Below are positions 50,731-61,843 of a stretch of 64,000 bases of DNA, piece by piece (within the stretch, counting starts at the first letter, position 1; every line of letters begins with the position of its first letter). The notes beneath the pieces are model-generated. The model saw nothing but the letters and a program-made list of their open reading frames with translations, was not told the origin of the DNA and searched no databases. This DNA comes from Ectocarpus siliculosus (taxonomy: Eukaryota > Sar > Phaeophyceae > Ectocarpales > Ectocarpaceae). The position numbers and the translations under genes were made by a program. The stretch is taken from contig FN648407.1 of assembly GCA_000310025.1 (NCBI GenBank), positions 198,785 through 262,784 on the forward strand, in the 5' to 3' direction.

Positions 50731-51643
50731 TAAAGTAAGGAACAGAACGCCGTTTGGCCTGCGGGTTCGCTTCGGCGACGATTTGAAACCCGGTATGTCG
50801 TGACCATGTCTCGTCCACGTGGTTGAAGCCCTCTTACGCTTCTTGGGGCAGGGTCGCTTCTGCCACGACTTGAATCCCTTACCCCTTGCTGTATATGCCC
50901 CATTTTCGGAACTATTTGGCTCGGTCCTGAAGAACCACGAAGGAAATACTAGCATACGTACTTGACGCCACAAAAAACGATGTTGTGAAAAAATATATGG
51001 AGCCAAACACAGCACCATAGGAAATCCACGCTCGACACCTTCACCACGAACTCCGCATCGGGCATCGGAAAATATCGTCGTTACACGGTGTACGACGCAA
51101 CAAGGAAAAAAAGATTTCGTCGGAACCAAGATATTGACAAGAAGTCGGAACCACGATGTTGACATACGCACGGCACATATTGTCCCGAGAACAGACAATA
51201 CCCCCGCCAGGAAGGAAACCCATACCGGGAAACGTTGGCAATTTACAATGTCAACCGTGCAATGGGACAAAAAAAACAACGACAACAACGTCAACCCATT
51301 CTAGTAAACCCACTGTAGTAAGAAACATCGCCGATCAAAGTGACATGACGCAGCTAGATAAGAGGAAGCAACCTAAACGGCTCGAATGTACGTAAAGCAG
51401 CCCCATCAGGCAGCGCGAATGGTGTAACCATAACCAAGTGCATCCTTCAGCCCATCACTCCAGGACATCTGTGCGGGTGGAATTCCACTCTGCTAGGTAG
51501 AGAGCACCAGGGAACTCGGATCGGCAGGAATGTTGGCCCGCTCTCGACACACCGTAGGAGGACGAAAAAGATGGCAGCGGGAGCTGTGCGGTTCCTGACG
51601 TCTTCAACCTGCCGTTCCGGATGTATGTGTTGTACGTGCTTCA

Positions 51644-52645
51644 CTAACGGTCAAAGGTCGGGTGCTGGGACAACAGCTTTTTGGTGAGCAGGAGCTCGTT
51701 CTTGAAGCAGATGTTGTTGTCCAAGACGAAACGGTTCAGCACCTTTGGCATGCGCATGAGGACATGTCGAAACCCTGGTCAACAAGAGAGAGAGGCATGC
51801 GTTTCAGAACAAGTGAGGGTAGTTAACGTAGTTGGAGGTACTTAGCCTTAATGGATGAAACAACACGGACGAGTAAAAGACATCAACGGGGGGCTGTAAT
51901 GACGGTGTCAACCAGCAACTGCTATTGGTTCGACGCAGGGTGTATCTGACGCACCACTTAGCAACCCGTTGTTGGACTCGGCGATGGAGGAGTTCCAGTA
52001 GAACTCGGGTGGGTCTTGCTGCAAGTTCCACAGAGGAGGGTTGTTGTAGTCGTTTGGGTTGTTGAGGATAGAGCACCCAAGCTCCGTATGGCCCCGATAA
52101 TGGAACCTGCCGGCGTCCACAGTAACGATATGCGCACAACACGGGTATTGGGTACGGCAGGGGTATGTGTTCGACGACGGCACTTCATTCCAAGTTGGAG
52201 TTTGGACACACTGTACACGTCACCCCCAACGCCCCGCAAACTACAACTTAGAACTCCCCACCAACCTGCTGCTGTGAGTAACTTACTTACAGGGAGCACG
52301 CCCTACGTTAGGCCGAGGTGTACGTAGTCTCTCGTTGAATTGCCCCGGGTGCTTTGGAAACACAGGCCCACGTGTCACGTACCGGTCGACGATCAGCATC
52401 GTTCCAACCCAGGACAGATCCCCTCGGCCGCTCAGGTAGCGGTCCAGAATGCAGGCCTTGTCGTGAAAGAGGATGGTCGGGCGTCGATCCTCATCGGGAA
52501 AAATATGTTTCAGGGCCACGTCCACATCGGCACATCCTTCCGCCTCCAAGAGGGGCACTATCCTGCAGATGATCCCGCAAGACCAGCTCGCGGAAAGACT
52601 CCCCCAGCTGCTCTTCCTTCCTAGAATTGCACGGAGCATCCTCAT
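51644..52645 (-). CDS. KDZ/CxC-type transposon-associated protein, C-terminal part
   Basis: Minus-strand exons 52645-52383 (donor GACCG|GTACGTG), 52106-51958 (acceptor CCGGCAG) and 51774-51644 (acceptor TTGACCAG, stop at 51646-51644); phases 2 and 1 agree. Splicing yields FHDKACILDRYL, WVGTMLIVDRFHYRGHTELG, NPNDYNNPPLWNLQQ, WNSSIAESNNGLLRFRHVLM and LDNNICFKNELL. A DKAC block, a VDRFHxxGH block and a late NSSxAExNN block are, from memory, typical of proteins encoded with KDZ (Kyakuja-Dileera-Zisupton) or CxC-cluster transposons, where they form the end of a transposase-like protein. The joined VDR|FH motif appears only after splicing, which supports the first intron. The ATG at 52645 is the first in frame, but an acceptor just upstream (ACATAG) allows further 5' exons. 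All three exons are open, so it may still be expressed. Confidence 0.5.
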
Positions 52646-53679
52646 GTCCTCAGGCTATGTTGTGGGCACACACACGCACGCAGTGACAAGGGAGGTAGGG
52701 GTTTGTGATGGTGCGGATCAATGTGGTTTAAATCCGGCTGCTCCCATGCTCGCCAGATTCGTTATGATACATTCGATATCGCCACGTTCAAAATAGGTTA
52801 AACCCGAAGCCTGCGGTGTCAGGTGGGCTTCAATCGCAGGCCCTCCTACAGTGTATTTTTGGAGTACAGGTGATGTACACCCTCAACTGATGTCGGTGTG
52901 TGGACCTTCTGTCTCATTCCCATGCGGTGTGACAAAAAACGTTCTCGTCGTCTGCCGGGCGCGTTCCGTCCTCGCCTGAGAACGGTTAATTCCGGCCGGA
53001 ACGCGCCTATTGTCCTGTAGCTGTGGTGGGGTTAGGAGTAGAGTGTAGGGTAAAATAGCTTGCACCGTTGAAGGAAATACGTAGAGGTGGGTATTTCTCG
53101 CCCGTGAAGCAGAGGGGCAGTCGATGCAAAAGCCACAGCGCTTGTGCGAGAGTTTTTAGATTGGAATGTGCACACACCACGTACGGGAGTACCTCTAACA
53201 TTTGTTTTTGCTGAAGCAAAACCGGCACCCTTATCGGAGCGGTTTTCCAAAAAAAAACTACCAAAAATAAAGAACTCAAGGGGAAAGGAGTAACAGTTAT
53301 TGGGGTTCTGTAAAACGGGCCAGATGAAGGAGGAGGACCCTAAGCAGCCCTGTACCTTCGAAGAAGTCCAGAGCCTCCCCTTAAGAACTCTTCTTTTGAC
53401 TCACGACGAAACACATACTTGAGAGGTAATTGAGAAGCCCTCCCGAGCCCTCTGGTGATGCAAAGACGATATCATGTCGGTAACCAATCACAGAGTATGC
53501 CACCGCCGCGATGGTTGTTTATGCGGGTGTAGTGTGCCTTTATCCCTTTACGTCTTGCTGGCGGTATGTGCGAACCTAGGTGAACCAGCCGTACAAACAC
53601 GTGAGAATCGTTCTGGCTGCACAGGGGGTTCGTTTTTTGTATGCGGTGCACTACACGTACGGGCTTTCCTGCCCGAGGA
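52646..53679. other. No supported gene
   Basis: Possible 5' exons of the minus-strand gene ending at 51644 would lie here, but none was found with the zinc-cluster motifs expected for the family. Minus frames at 52883-53279 are unrecognised. Confidence 0.4.
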
Positions 53680-53950
53680 TCGCCCTACCGCAATTACCTT
53701 CGTCACGTCATGCGACCGGAACCTGTACCTGAAGTTGCATATTTCTATGATGCAATGATGCGCTTGGGCAAGTATGTGCTCAGGCGGTAAAAATGAAATT
53801 GATTTTGGAGCAGTTCTGCAGCTCTCATCAAGAAACGGAACGATGGGACGAGCACATACTTGCCCAAGCGCATCAATGCATCATAGAAATATGCAACTTC
53901 AGGTACAAGTTCCAGGCGTATGACGTGACGAAGGTAATTGCGATATGGCG
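53680..53950. repeat. Foldback inverted repeat, arms about 100 bp
   Basis: The left arm 53680-53781 and right arm 53850-53950 are near-perfect reverse complements (for example GAAGTTGCATATTTCTATGA against TCATAGAAATATGCAACTTC), separated by a spacer of about 68 bases. It would form a long hairpin. No coding capacity; foldback or MITE-like remnant. Confidence 0.88.
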
Positions 53951-53972
53951 GGAGGGTTCCCACATTATCGTG

Positions 53973-54560
53973 TAAATGGATTCACTGTTATAACAGTGAA
54001 CTGTCACGAACTGTTACTCTTACAACGGTGAGGAGCACTCTTATGAAAGTTTGGAGCACTCTTAGAACAGCGACTATCACTTTCATAAGAGTGGCGTCAC
54101 TTGTATAAATGTGATAGTCACTTTTACAAAAGTGATATTGACTGTTGTAAACGTCACTCCCTCCCACAATGAAAGTGAAAGCCACACTCACTTTCACAGA
54201 CACTCCTACAACAGTCAAATCACTATCACGAGAGTCATTTCACGGAATGAAAGTGAATGATACTTTTATGAAAGTGACTTGGAGGTCACTTTTATATAAG
54301 TGCAGAACTAGTCCACGATACTATCACGTGCGTGACTTTCGTCACTTTTACGAAAGTGAAGACAAGTGACGAACGATTTCGTCACTTTCATTAAAGTGCA
54401 TGATCAGTGCACGGTACATATCACGTGCGTGACTTTCGTCACTTTTACGCAAGTCAAGACAAGTGACGAACGATTTCGTCACTTTCATTAAAGTGCATGA
54501 TCAGTGCACGGTACATATCACGTGCGTGACTTTCGCCACCTTTACGCAAGTGACGTCATA
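53973..54560. repeat. Array of short palindromes, left copy
   Basis: Dense series of 14-18-base self-complementary units of the type CACTGTTATAACAGTG, CACTTTTATAAAAGTG and CACTTTCATTAAAGTG. The last third consists of a 97-base tandem unit repeated nearly twice plus a partial copy (starting at 54326, 54421 and 54518, each TCACGTGCGTGACTTTCG). The array opens with ATGGATTCACTGTTATAACA, which reappears in reverse complement at the far end of the array at 60340-60612. Confidence 0.88.
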
Positions 54561-55601
54561 TGAACATAGGGTTGACTGCGTGTCCTTTGATGAAAGTTTT
54601 GCTTGTGTGCTGGCGCTAGGGATAATGCTTAGCGCGCTGCCGACAATCTCCGAAGGCGCCCCTTGAAGTTGTTTTTGCTCTTGTGTTATTTTGTTGTGGT
54701 CTCTGCGAGGGTGAAAGGGTCCCCGCAATACCAGATGGTCATACCACTACCCCAACTAACTGCGTATCCCCGAAATCCATCCAGACCAGTATCTTCACCC
54801 ATGTACCACAAACAGCCCCCTGCTTGGATAAAGGTACTGTCGTCCAAGCGAAGTACATGCATGTACCGTTCCAGGAACGGCAACTTGAAACATACAAAAA
54901 TATACCGTCAAAGATATACCTTATACGCCAAGAGCCTACTTACCTTACCCCCTTGAGAAAATTCAATCCGTAAAAAAACCAGAAATATTCTTGGAAAAAT
55001 ATCCAACGAGATTCAACATTACATCAGCGTTGCGTCTTGCAGAACAACGGACAACACCGGAAAGGCGTCATCAAGTCAGAATCAACAACCTCAAACAACA
55101 CCGTACCTTTCAATCTCTTGGTCAGCACATAATCATTATTCGGAAAGCACATAGGCCCCAACCATTTACTAATCAGCACATACCAAATCCTTCCTTCAAT
55201 ACAACATCCAGAAATACCCAGGACTGCAAAGACAGAATAACGTCCAAAATCCCAACACAAATCCCAACACAAAAATGACGCTTGCAACTGTCGTTGCATT
55301 TGCATCAATAATTCTCATTCCATCGCCCCCCCCGCTCCGTGGGACTTAAATAAAGCCACTAGAAAACGGGAACAGACAATATATAGTGCAGACATCTGCC
55401 GTTATCCTAAGGCAATTCAACACCTTGTCAACGCAAAACATGAAAAGATCGTACTGCTACAAGGGGCATAGCACATGATACTTGTATGCAGTACGCCAAC
55501 ACAAAAGAAACCGCCCTTCCTTGTGAACATAATGATAACACACAATCTGCGACAGCCAGTCAATGATATCATGCACCTCCCTTCTGATCCTCACTGACTT
55601 T
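54561..55601. other. No gene; interior of the palindrome-bounded segment
   Basis: Sequence between the left palindrome array and the copia LTR. Open frames at 54663-54973 and 55024-55308 show no recognisable family. Confidence 0.4.
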
Positions 55602-55839
55602 TGTTAGTATACCCTTGTAAGTGTGTTGAAGATGATGGTATCACTTGTATTTAGGACAGCAGACACGATCAGGACGCGGCGGGAGAGAGAGAGTGCCACG
55701 ACACAGCAAGCACTCCCGCAGGGTCGAGCCCCGTGGATCAACCATGAAAACCAACCCAGGGGACTATCAATTCCTATCTGCCTAGCCAATTCCTACAGTC
55801 CCGTTGGAATATTCTCATCCGCTCATGCACACACGAACA
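55602..55839 (-). repeat. LTR of the copia element (3' copy by minus-strand orientation)
   Basis: 238 bases beginning TG and ending CA, flanked on the left by ACTTT. Confidence 0.85.
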
Positions 55840-56733
55840 CCCCTCCCTGGTTCTTTACGCTAGTAACTAACCACTAGTGGGCATGCACACGCAGGATGTG
55901 ACGAAAAGCCAAACGGACAAAAAAACAACGCGAAAAAACAACAGGGGGAAACCCGGCCTCCGGGTCAAAACCCCCACCAATATTCACCGTTCCACCAGAT
56001 ACTGTCACTGTTGCGCTACCAGAGCAAGATCAATACATGCATAATACCAGTCACGCCAGGATCCACGCTCGGAATCTATATCTACAAACGTGGGCGGCGT
56101 GCTATCATATTCTTCCTGCATGACGTACCAAGATCATAACCCTGTTTCCAACAACGACCTATCTCTATTCTTGGTGAGCAATAGCGTAAGACTATCCTGA
56201 GGAGTTGGTTCAAACAACTACCATGCGGCTGCGCTACTATCTGTTCTTCAAACAAACATCAGACAAACATCGAAATCGTCCCCCCCCCCTCGCTGACGTG
56301 ACACAGCGCACCGGGGCATAAGGCAGTCATCCAACATTTTCTGAGCGACACACAACCGGCATGCCTTTTTCGACAATCCTCTGTTCTCGTCGACGTACAA
56401 CACTGATGTCCCAATTTTTCCTCATACGTTCCTTCAGCGGTTCCAACAGTATACCAGATTCCTGCACATTTCGCAACCTACAGAACGGCCCCACTTGGCG
56501 GCAATCAAGAAGTTTCAACCAAATGACTACCAGGAAAATACTGAACATGTGGACGCGAACGCCTCCGAGAAACACGGAACACCCTCCCTGGCTCTTCAAC
56601 CAAAGTGCACTCATGACAACTAACGAGGATCACCAACTTCGCTACGAATACCATCAAACACCAAATACCGTCAAGAAAGACGCGCCAATCCAGCACTGTG
56701 ATGCGTGTTGCTCCCCTCCCAGCGCTCGTCCCG

Positions 56734-56886
56734 GCCTGTAGCCTCGCCAGAAAAGGAGTTCCCGTTTTAGCACCACGAGGCAAGTACCCTCCCCCCCACG
56801 CCCCTTCCGACGTGCCGCGGAGTTCCCCCTCACGCCCTTTCCGGCACGCCACGGGGCTGCTTCGGTTTTCTCCCCCCCTCACGCCC
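56734..56886. repeat. 153-bp GC-rich repeat, also at the window end
   Basis: Nearly identical, in the same orientation, to 63848-64000 (start GCCTGTAGCCTCGCCAG). Here it leads directly into the 66-base minisatellite. It contains degenerate CACGCCC-TTCCG-CGCC units. Confidence 0.9.
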
Positions 56887-56924
56887 CGTCCGACGCGCCA
56901 TGGGGCCTTAGATTTTTTTTTTTG

Positions 56925-57645
56925 TTGTTGCCCTCCCGCGCCCCTCCCGTCGCGGCTGCGAGCACACGGCCCTCCCGCCGTGTTATTTGGTTGTTGCCCT
57001 CCCGCGCCCCTCCCGTCGCAGCTGCGAGGACACGGCCCTCCCGCCGTGTTATTTGGTTGTTGCCCTCCCGCGCCCCTCCCGTCGCAGCTATGAGCACACG
57101 GCCCTCCCGCCGTGTTATTTGGTTGTTGCCCTCCCGCGCCCCTCCCGTGCGGCTATGAGCACACGGCCCTCCCGCCGTGTTATTTGGTTGTTGCCCTCCC
57201 GCGCCCCTCCCGTCGCAGCTATGAGCACACGGCCCTCCCGCTGTGTTATTTGGTTGTCGCCCTCCCGCGCCCCTCCCGTCGCAGCTATGAGCACACGGCC
57301 CTCCCGCCGTGTTATTTGGTTGTTACCCTCCCGCGCCCCTCCCGTCGCAGCTATGAGCACACGGCCCTCCCGCCGTGTTATTTGGTTGTCGCCCTCCCGC
57401 GCCCCTCCCGTCGCAGCTATGAGCACGCGGCCCTCCCGCCGTGTTATTTGGTTGTTGCCCTCCCGCGCCCCTCCCGTCGCAGCTATGAGCACACGGCCCT
57501 CCCGCCGTGATATTTGGTTGTTGCCCTCCCGCGCCCCTCCCGTCGCAGCTATGAGCACACGGCCCTCCCGCCGTGTTATTTGGTTGTTGCCCTCCCGCGC
57601 CCCTCCTGTCGCGGCTATGGGCACACGGCAATCTTGCCGTATTCT
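56925..57645. repeat. 66-bp minisatellite, about eleven units
   Basis: Unit starts TTGTTGCCCTCCCGCGCCCC and carries a small hairpin, CACGG-CCCTCCCG-CCGTG. Units differ by only a few bases; one is a base shorter. Because 66 is a multiple of three, long open frames appear in several frames on both strands. I regard those as artefacts. Confidence 0.95.
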
Positions 57646-59275
57646 CTGAGTGCTGCCCCCCCACGCCCCTTCCGTCGCGGCTATGGGCGCACGGCCTTGC
57701 GGCCGGTTTTCTGTGTCTCCACCTTTCCACGCTGCTGCGATGGTGTAGATGGAGCGTGCGCGGTGACCCGCGCGGCTTTGGCGTCTTTCCCCCGCCTGTC
57801 CTTACAACGCCTCACGTGCCACATCCAGCTCCTCGTCATCGCTCGCCACCACAACCGCCACGACTGCCGTCTCGCCCTTCGCCTCCTCCTCACCCTTCGC
57901 CGACGGGCACTTGCTCTTATCGTGTCCATACCCGTCGCAGACTTCGCACTGGGTCAAGAAGTTGGCGATGGGGGTAGTGCACGAGACCGACTGGTGCCCT
58001 CGCCTGTTGCACCGGTAGCACCGGCCCCTGCGGCGGCCGCCGTCACTGCGACCGTCTCCACCGCCGTTGCCGTTGCCGTTGCCGTTGCCGTTATTTCCGC
58101 CGTTGCCGCCGCCGCCGCGTCCCCCACGGCCGCGGTTGCGACCAGCTTTTCCGCCGGCGCCATTGTCGGTGCTCACGAGTAATCCCTGCTCAGACGCCTC
58201 GTGATTGTTGCGGTTGCCGTTCCGATGGTTCTTCCCCTGCCTGATGCTGGAGTGCTGGGAGCCCACCACTCTGATGACCTCTCCCTGGTCCAGAGTCGGG
58301 GCGGACTGCAGAGTCAGTTTAGCATGGTCGTACTCGGCTGGTAAGGCCGAAAGGAAGAGCGACAGCACGTACGGGGCCTCGACTTTGACCCCCCTCTCGT
58401 TCAGACGACTTGCGAGTTGCTCCATGGCGATAAGCGATTCAGTAGGGTTTTTGTCGGCCGGCATTGCGAAGTTCTGAAACTTGCTGAGCAACTCCTGCGT
58501 GGCGACCTGCGATTCCGGGTTGTGCACCTTGTGGAGTTCGTCCAACGCCTGCTGCGGCGTCACACATCTCCCGAAGACGACCTTGTCTGGCTCCCTCACC
58601 AGGGCCGAGGACAGAAAGTGAAAAGCTTGGAGGCTGCGGTGTATCTATGCCTCGGAGTACCCCTCTGCCAGCAGCGTAGCTTTGGGTTTATTCATGTCCC
58701 CGACGTCCGGCTGGCGTTCCATGCCCCCTACGAACTGACCGTCCATGTCTACCGGTTTTGCAGCCTGGATAAAGGCCCTCCTCCACGAGTAGTATCCCTG
58801 GCCGCCTTCGAGGCGCGGTGCGTGCACTGACGCACGCACTTTGCTGGTGAAAACCGTCTCCTTCTCCGACGAGTCCGCCAAAACCGTCAGTACCACCGCC
58901 GTATGTCTCGGTTGTCTCACCTTGGGGGAACGATCCCCTGTCACGCCCGCCACCCGGCCCAGCCGCCGGGTCTGAGGGCGGCGTGATTCCCTCGTTCTGC
59001 GGTGCCCCCTCCTGGGCACCGCCGGTGGACGTAGTGCCCGTGACGACAGCGCCCACCCCAGCGCCGCCGGACTCCCCCTCCTTGTCTAACTTTCCGAGGG
59101 CGGCTCGGAGCAGCCCTGCCAGCTGCTGTACCTCGTCCGTCAGGCCTGAAACTTTGCTCTCCAGGGTGTCAACCCTGTCCTGCGTACTAGTGGGGTGACG
59201 TCGGCAGCCTCTGATGCTGCAACATCGGCGCCACTCATCTCCAGCACGGGTTCCCTCGAGGGATACACTCTAGAG

Positions 59276-60049
59276 TGTTAGTATACCCTTGTAAGTGTGT
59301 TGAAGATGATGGTATCACTTGTATTTAGGACAGCAGACACGATCAGGACGCGGCGGGAGAGAGAGAGTGCCACGACATCCCGCAGGGTCGAGGGCCGTGG
59401 ATCAACCATGAAACCAACCCAGGGGGGGGGGGGGTGTACTCATAGTCGTGCATGCCGTAGTCGTTTGACCATTGACCTCGCATCCCTACAAAGCCGGGAC
59501 GGAGCACGCCGGGTTCTCACCGGACCAGGGTCTCACATCACCAAGCGCGAAGCGCCGTGAGGTATTTGGCGAGTCGCATGAAGGGTGAGCTGCATCCTGC
59601 TAAGGGTGTTCGGCATCTTGTGCTTACTTCCTTGCGTACGGATGACAGCTACGTATGACTTAATTTATTTTCTGGTGCTTTCACTTCCAGAGCCAGTTGT
59701 AAGCACTGTGTAACTGCCTCGAGGAAGCTTGACCATTTTAACACAACGTGGTGCGATCATCCCCCGTTGCGCGGAGTGAGGTTTCTCGACCCCGCACAAC
59801 ATGATCTACTCGACCACCATTATGGTTACCGCCAAAAAAAAAAAACGAGGTAAAAAAAAAAAAACAGTAACCTGGTTGCCGAGTTCACGAAGTGAATTGG
59901 CTTGTTTTACAACGTCGTTGCCAAGCGACGAAAACCCAATCCCGATGGCAAACACCGAGACCAACCCAGGGGACTATCAATTCCTATCTGCGTAGCCAAT
60001 TCCTACAGTCCCGTTGGAATATTCTCATTCGCTCATGCACACACGAACA
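59276..60049 (-). repeat. LTR of the copia element with insertion (5' copy by minus-strand orientation)
   Basis: Same ends as 55602-55839 but about 536 bases longer. The extra sequence lies between two copies of ACCAACCCA(GGGG). The flank on the right is ACTTT. Confidence 0.85.
59424..59961. mobile_element. Unclassified insertion inside the copia LTR
   Basis: About 530 bases bounded by a 9-13-base direct repeat ACCAACCCAGGGG, as expected of a target duplication. The segment begins with a G-run and TGTACTCATAGTCGTGC, and near its far end has two A-runs (59834-59870). Related, older pieces occur at 17652-17718 and about 42631-42690, and perhaps at 26590-26625. No open frame of interest; SINE-like or other non-autonomous element, class undecided. 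Confidence 0.6.
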
Positions 60050-60339
60050 ACTTTAACCGCAGATCGCATGACACACGGTGTTCTTTCAATGTCCCAAAAT
60101 ACAAGCAACACAAACCTCTAAATAAAAGGGCACCAACCACGAGTACAGTCACTACGACACGTCGGATCCTTCCTCCAAATATACTATCCGACATCCACTA
60201 AACGATAGGGAGCGCACTCGCCTACACGACATCCGTGTTTCTACCGTTGGAGAAGTTTCTGCCGTTGGTGAAGAATCAAATAGAAAAACAAAAATATGCA
60301 ATCAGCACGCCCCCCTGCTGTTGCACATAAAAGCAAGCG

Positions 60340-60612
60340 TTAAAGGTGACTTGTACGACAGTCGTTTCACTTTTATAAAGTCCCCAAACTGACTGTTAGT
60401 AATGTGCACCCACCTCACTTTCATAAGAGTCAGCTGACTGTTATATCAGTGTGTGAGCTGACACCTCACTTTCATACGAGTCAGCTGACTCTTATGAAAG
60501 TGAGTAAACTGACTGTCATAACAGTGAAACAACGATGACTGTTATTGGAGTGAGCCGACTGTTATAACATGTTATAACAGTCAAATTATTCACTTTTATA
60601 ACAGTGAATCCA
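60340..60612. repeat. Array of short palindromes, right copy
   Basis: Same palindrome family as 53973-54560 (GACTGTTATAACAGTC, CACTTTTATAACAGTG, CACTTTCATAAGAGTC). It ends with ACAGTGAATCCAT, the reverse complement of the opening of the left array. Confidence 0.88.
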
Positions 60613-61379
60613 TATATAAGATTGTGTTGGAGCCCGAATCCAACTAAGCGGGGGCGGATACGACAGGTAGGTACGGAACACGAGTACTGTCTGGTGTCGA
60701 CTGTGTACCGAAGGAGGCCGTGGACGGTCATACGTGGAGCCGTTACAATGATGCCGATTACAGGTGGTGAATAAAATAACGCGGGCACCGCCAGTCTTCA
60801 GTGGTTAAGTCTTCCGTGCTGTTTCGCCAAGCGCTGCCGCGACTTCCACCCAGAGCTCTCCACCTGAGACTATAAGGGAAGTTCCTCCGTAGGCGAGTTT
60901 ACATGGAAGAGTTGTTTCACTTCCACGATATCCAGATAATTAACACAGACAGACAGGCGCTGCCATGACTTCGACCTAAGGCGTTCCACATGACACTATT
61001 GACAAACACCAACTGTTCCCACTTTTCAGAGGAAGCTAGTTGACTTCCAATAGTTCCACCACTTCCACCACTTCACCTCGCGCTTCCTCCACTTTCACCT
61101 AAAAGGCGGTTCACCCCACACCAATATGGGACGAATGCCACCTATTGCCAGATGCCGTGGAGGTACAGAGCCAGCAACATCCAGGTATCACGACTCATCA
61201 AAGCTGATCTCGACATCACAGAGAGAGCGACGTGCACACCCTGCACCGTAATAATATACTCAAGAGTCTTCGGAGATGACGTCGACATGGAAACTGGCGG
61301 GACGTGAAGTACTTGCGTGGAAAATTTCCTGATTTTCCCATGGATACCGGGCCGGCCGAAAATGTCTACCACATAATAA

Positions 61380-61742
61380 GGCGTGGCGTCGAGCAGAAAC
61401 ACTTTCATGGAAGCTGACTTCAAGAAGTTTCATGGTGACAGCGGTGGAAATCAACTTCCACGGAAGCTGGTCGAAGATGGCAAGACTTCCATGGAAGAAC
61501 GCGCAGACTTTTTCGACAGCTCCCATGGAAGTCTTGCGGAGGTTACTTTCATGGAAGTTGGATGGACGCAATATACTTCCATGGAAGCTCGTTCGATGAC
61601 TTCCATGGAAATAAATGTTCGTCGACGACTTCCATGGAAGCGATGTAAACCATTGTGGACTTCCATGGAAGCTACCTCATGCCATTCCAAAGAGCTTTCA
61701 TGGAAGTCCGTGATCTCACTTCCATGGAAGCGATGTAAACTG
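61380..61742. repeat. Array of CTTCCATGGAAG palindromes
   Basis: About eleven copies of the 12-14-base palindrome (A/G)CTTCCATGGAAG(C/T), some with one change such as TTTCATGGAA, at irregular 20-45-base spacing. A looser series of CTTCCAC and GGAAG words extends left to about 60900. Distinct from the TTATAA palindromes but similar in style. Confidence 0.9.
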
Positions 61743-61843
61743 TTATAGGATTCAGATGTGTAGACGGAACAAAGAAGAGAATGGTTCCTTCTAGAAGGCG
61801 CGGAGAGATGTAACTCCCCGCGGAAGGATAAAACAGGGGACAG

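Larger units (their letters stand above)
48109..51643. other. No supported gene; repeat-bearing
   Basis: The interval follows the WSC-gene stop and precedes the 3' end of the minus-strand gene at 51644. The 146-codon minus frame 48759-48319 has no recognisable features. The remarkable content is the palindromic and duplicated block at 50150-50730, listed separately. Confidence 0.45.
55602..60049 (-). mobile_element. Ty1/copia-type LTR element, gag-bearing, with nested repeats
   Basis: LTRs at 55602-55839 and 59276-60049 share TGTTAGTATACCCTTG at one end and CACACGAACA at the other. They are flanked by the 5-base target duplication ACTTT (55597-55601 and 60050-60054), so both belong to one insertion. 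On the minus strand the internal region reads as a copia Gag: YYSWRRAFIQAAKPVDMDG (about 58780), TPQQALDELHKVHNPESQ, SLFLSALPAEYDHAKLTL and two CCHC knuckles, CYRCNRRGHQSVSC and CEVCDGYGHDKSKC (57780-59200 overall). No pol region was recognised; a 66-base minisatellite and unknown sequence occupy the rest. The 59276-60049 LTR is enlarged by an insertion. It is a fossil: non-autonomous in structure and broken, with at least a few breaks. The LTRs are similar outside the insertion, suggesting moderate youth. Confidence 0.85.

Noticed and set aside
53973-54560. CRISPR-like array
   Set aside because: Units are self-complementary, variable and irregularly spaced without uniform unique spacers, and the DNA is eukaryotic.
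56987-57649. Long open frames (over 200 codons on plus, 169 on minus) across the minisatellite
   Set aside because: A 66-base unit is divisible by three, so any open unit gives an open array; the peptides are pure 22-residue repeats on both strands.
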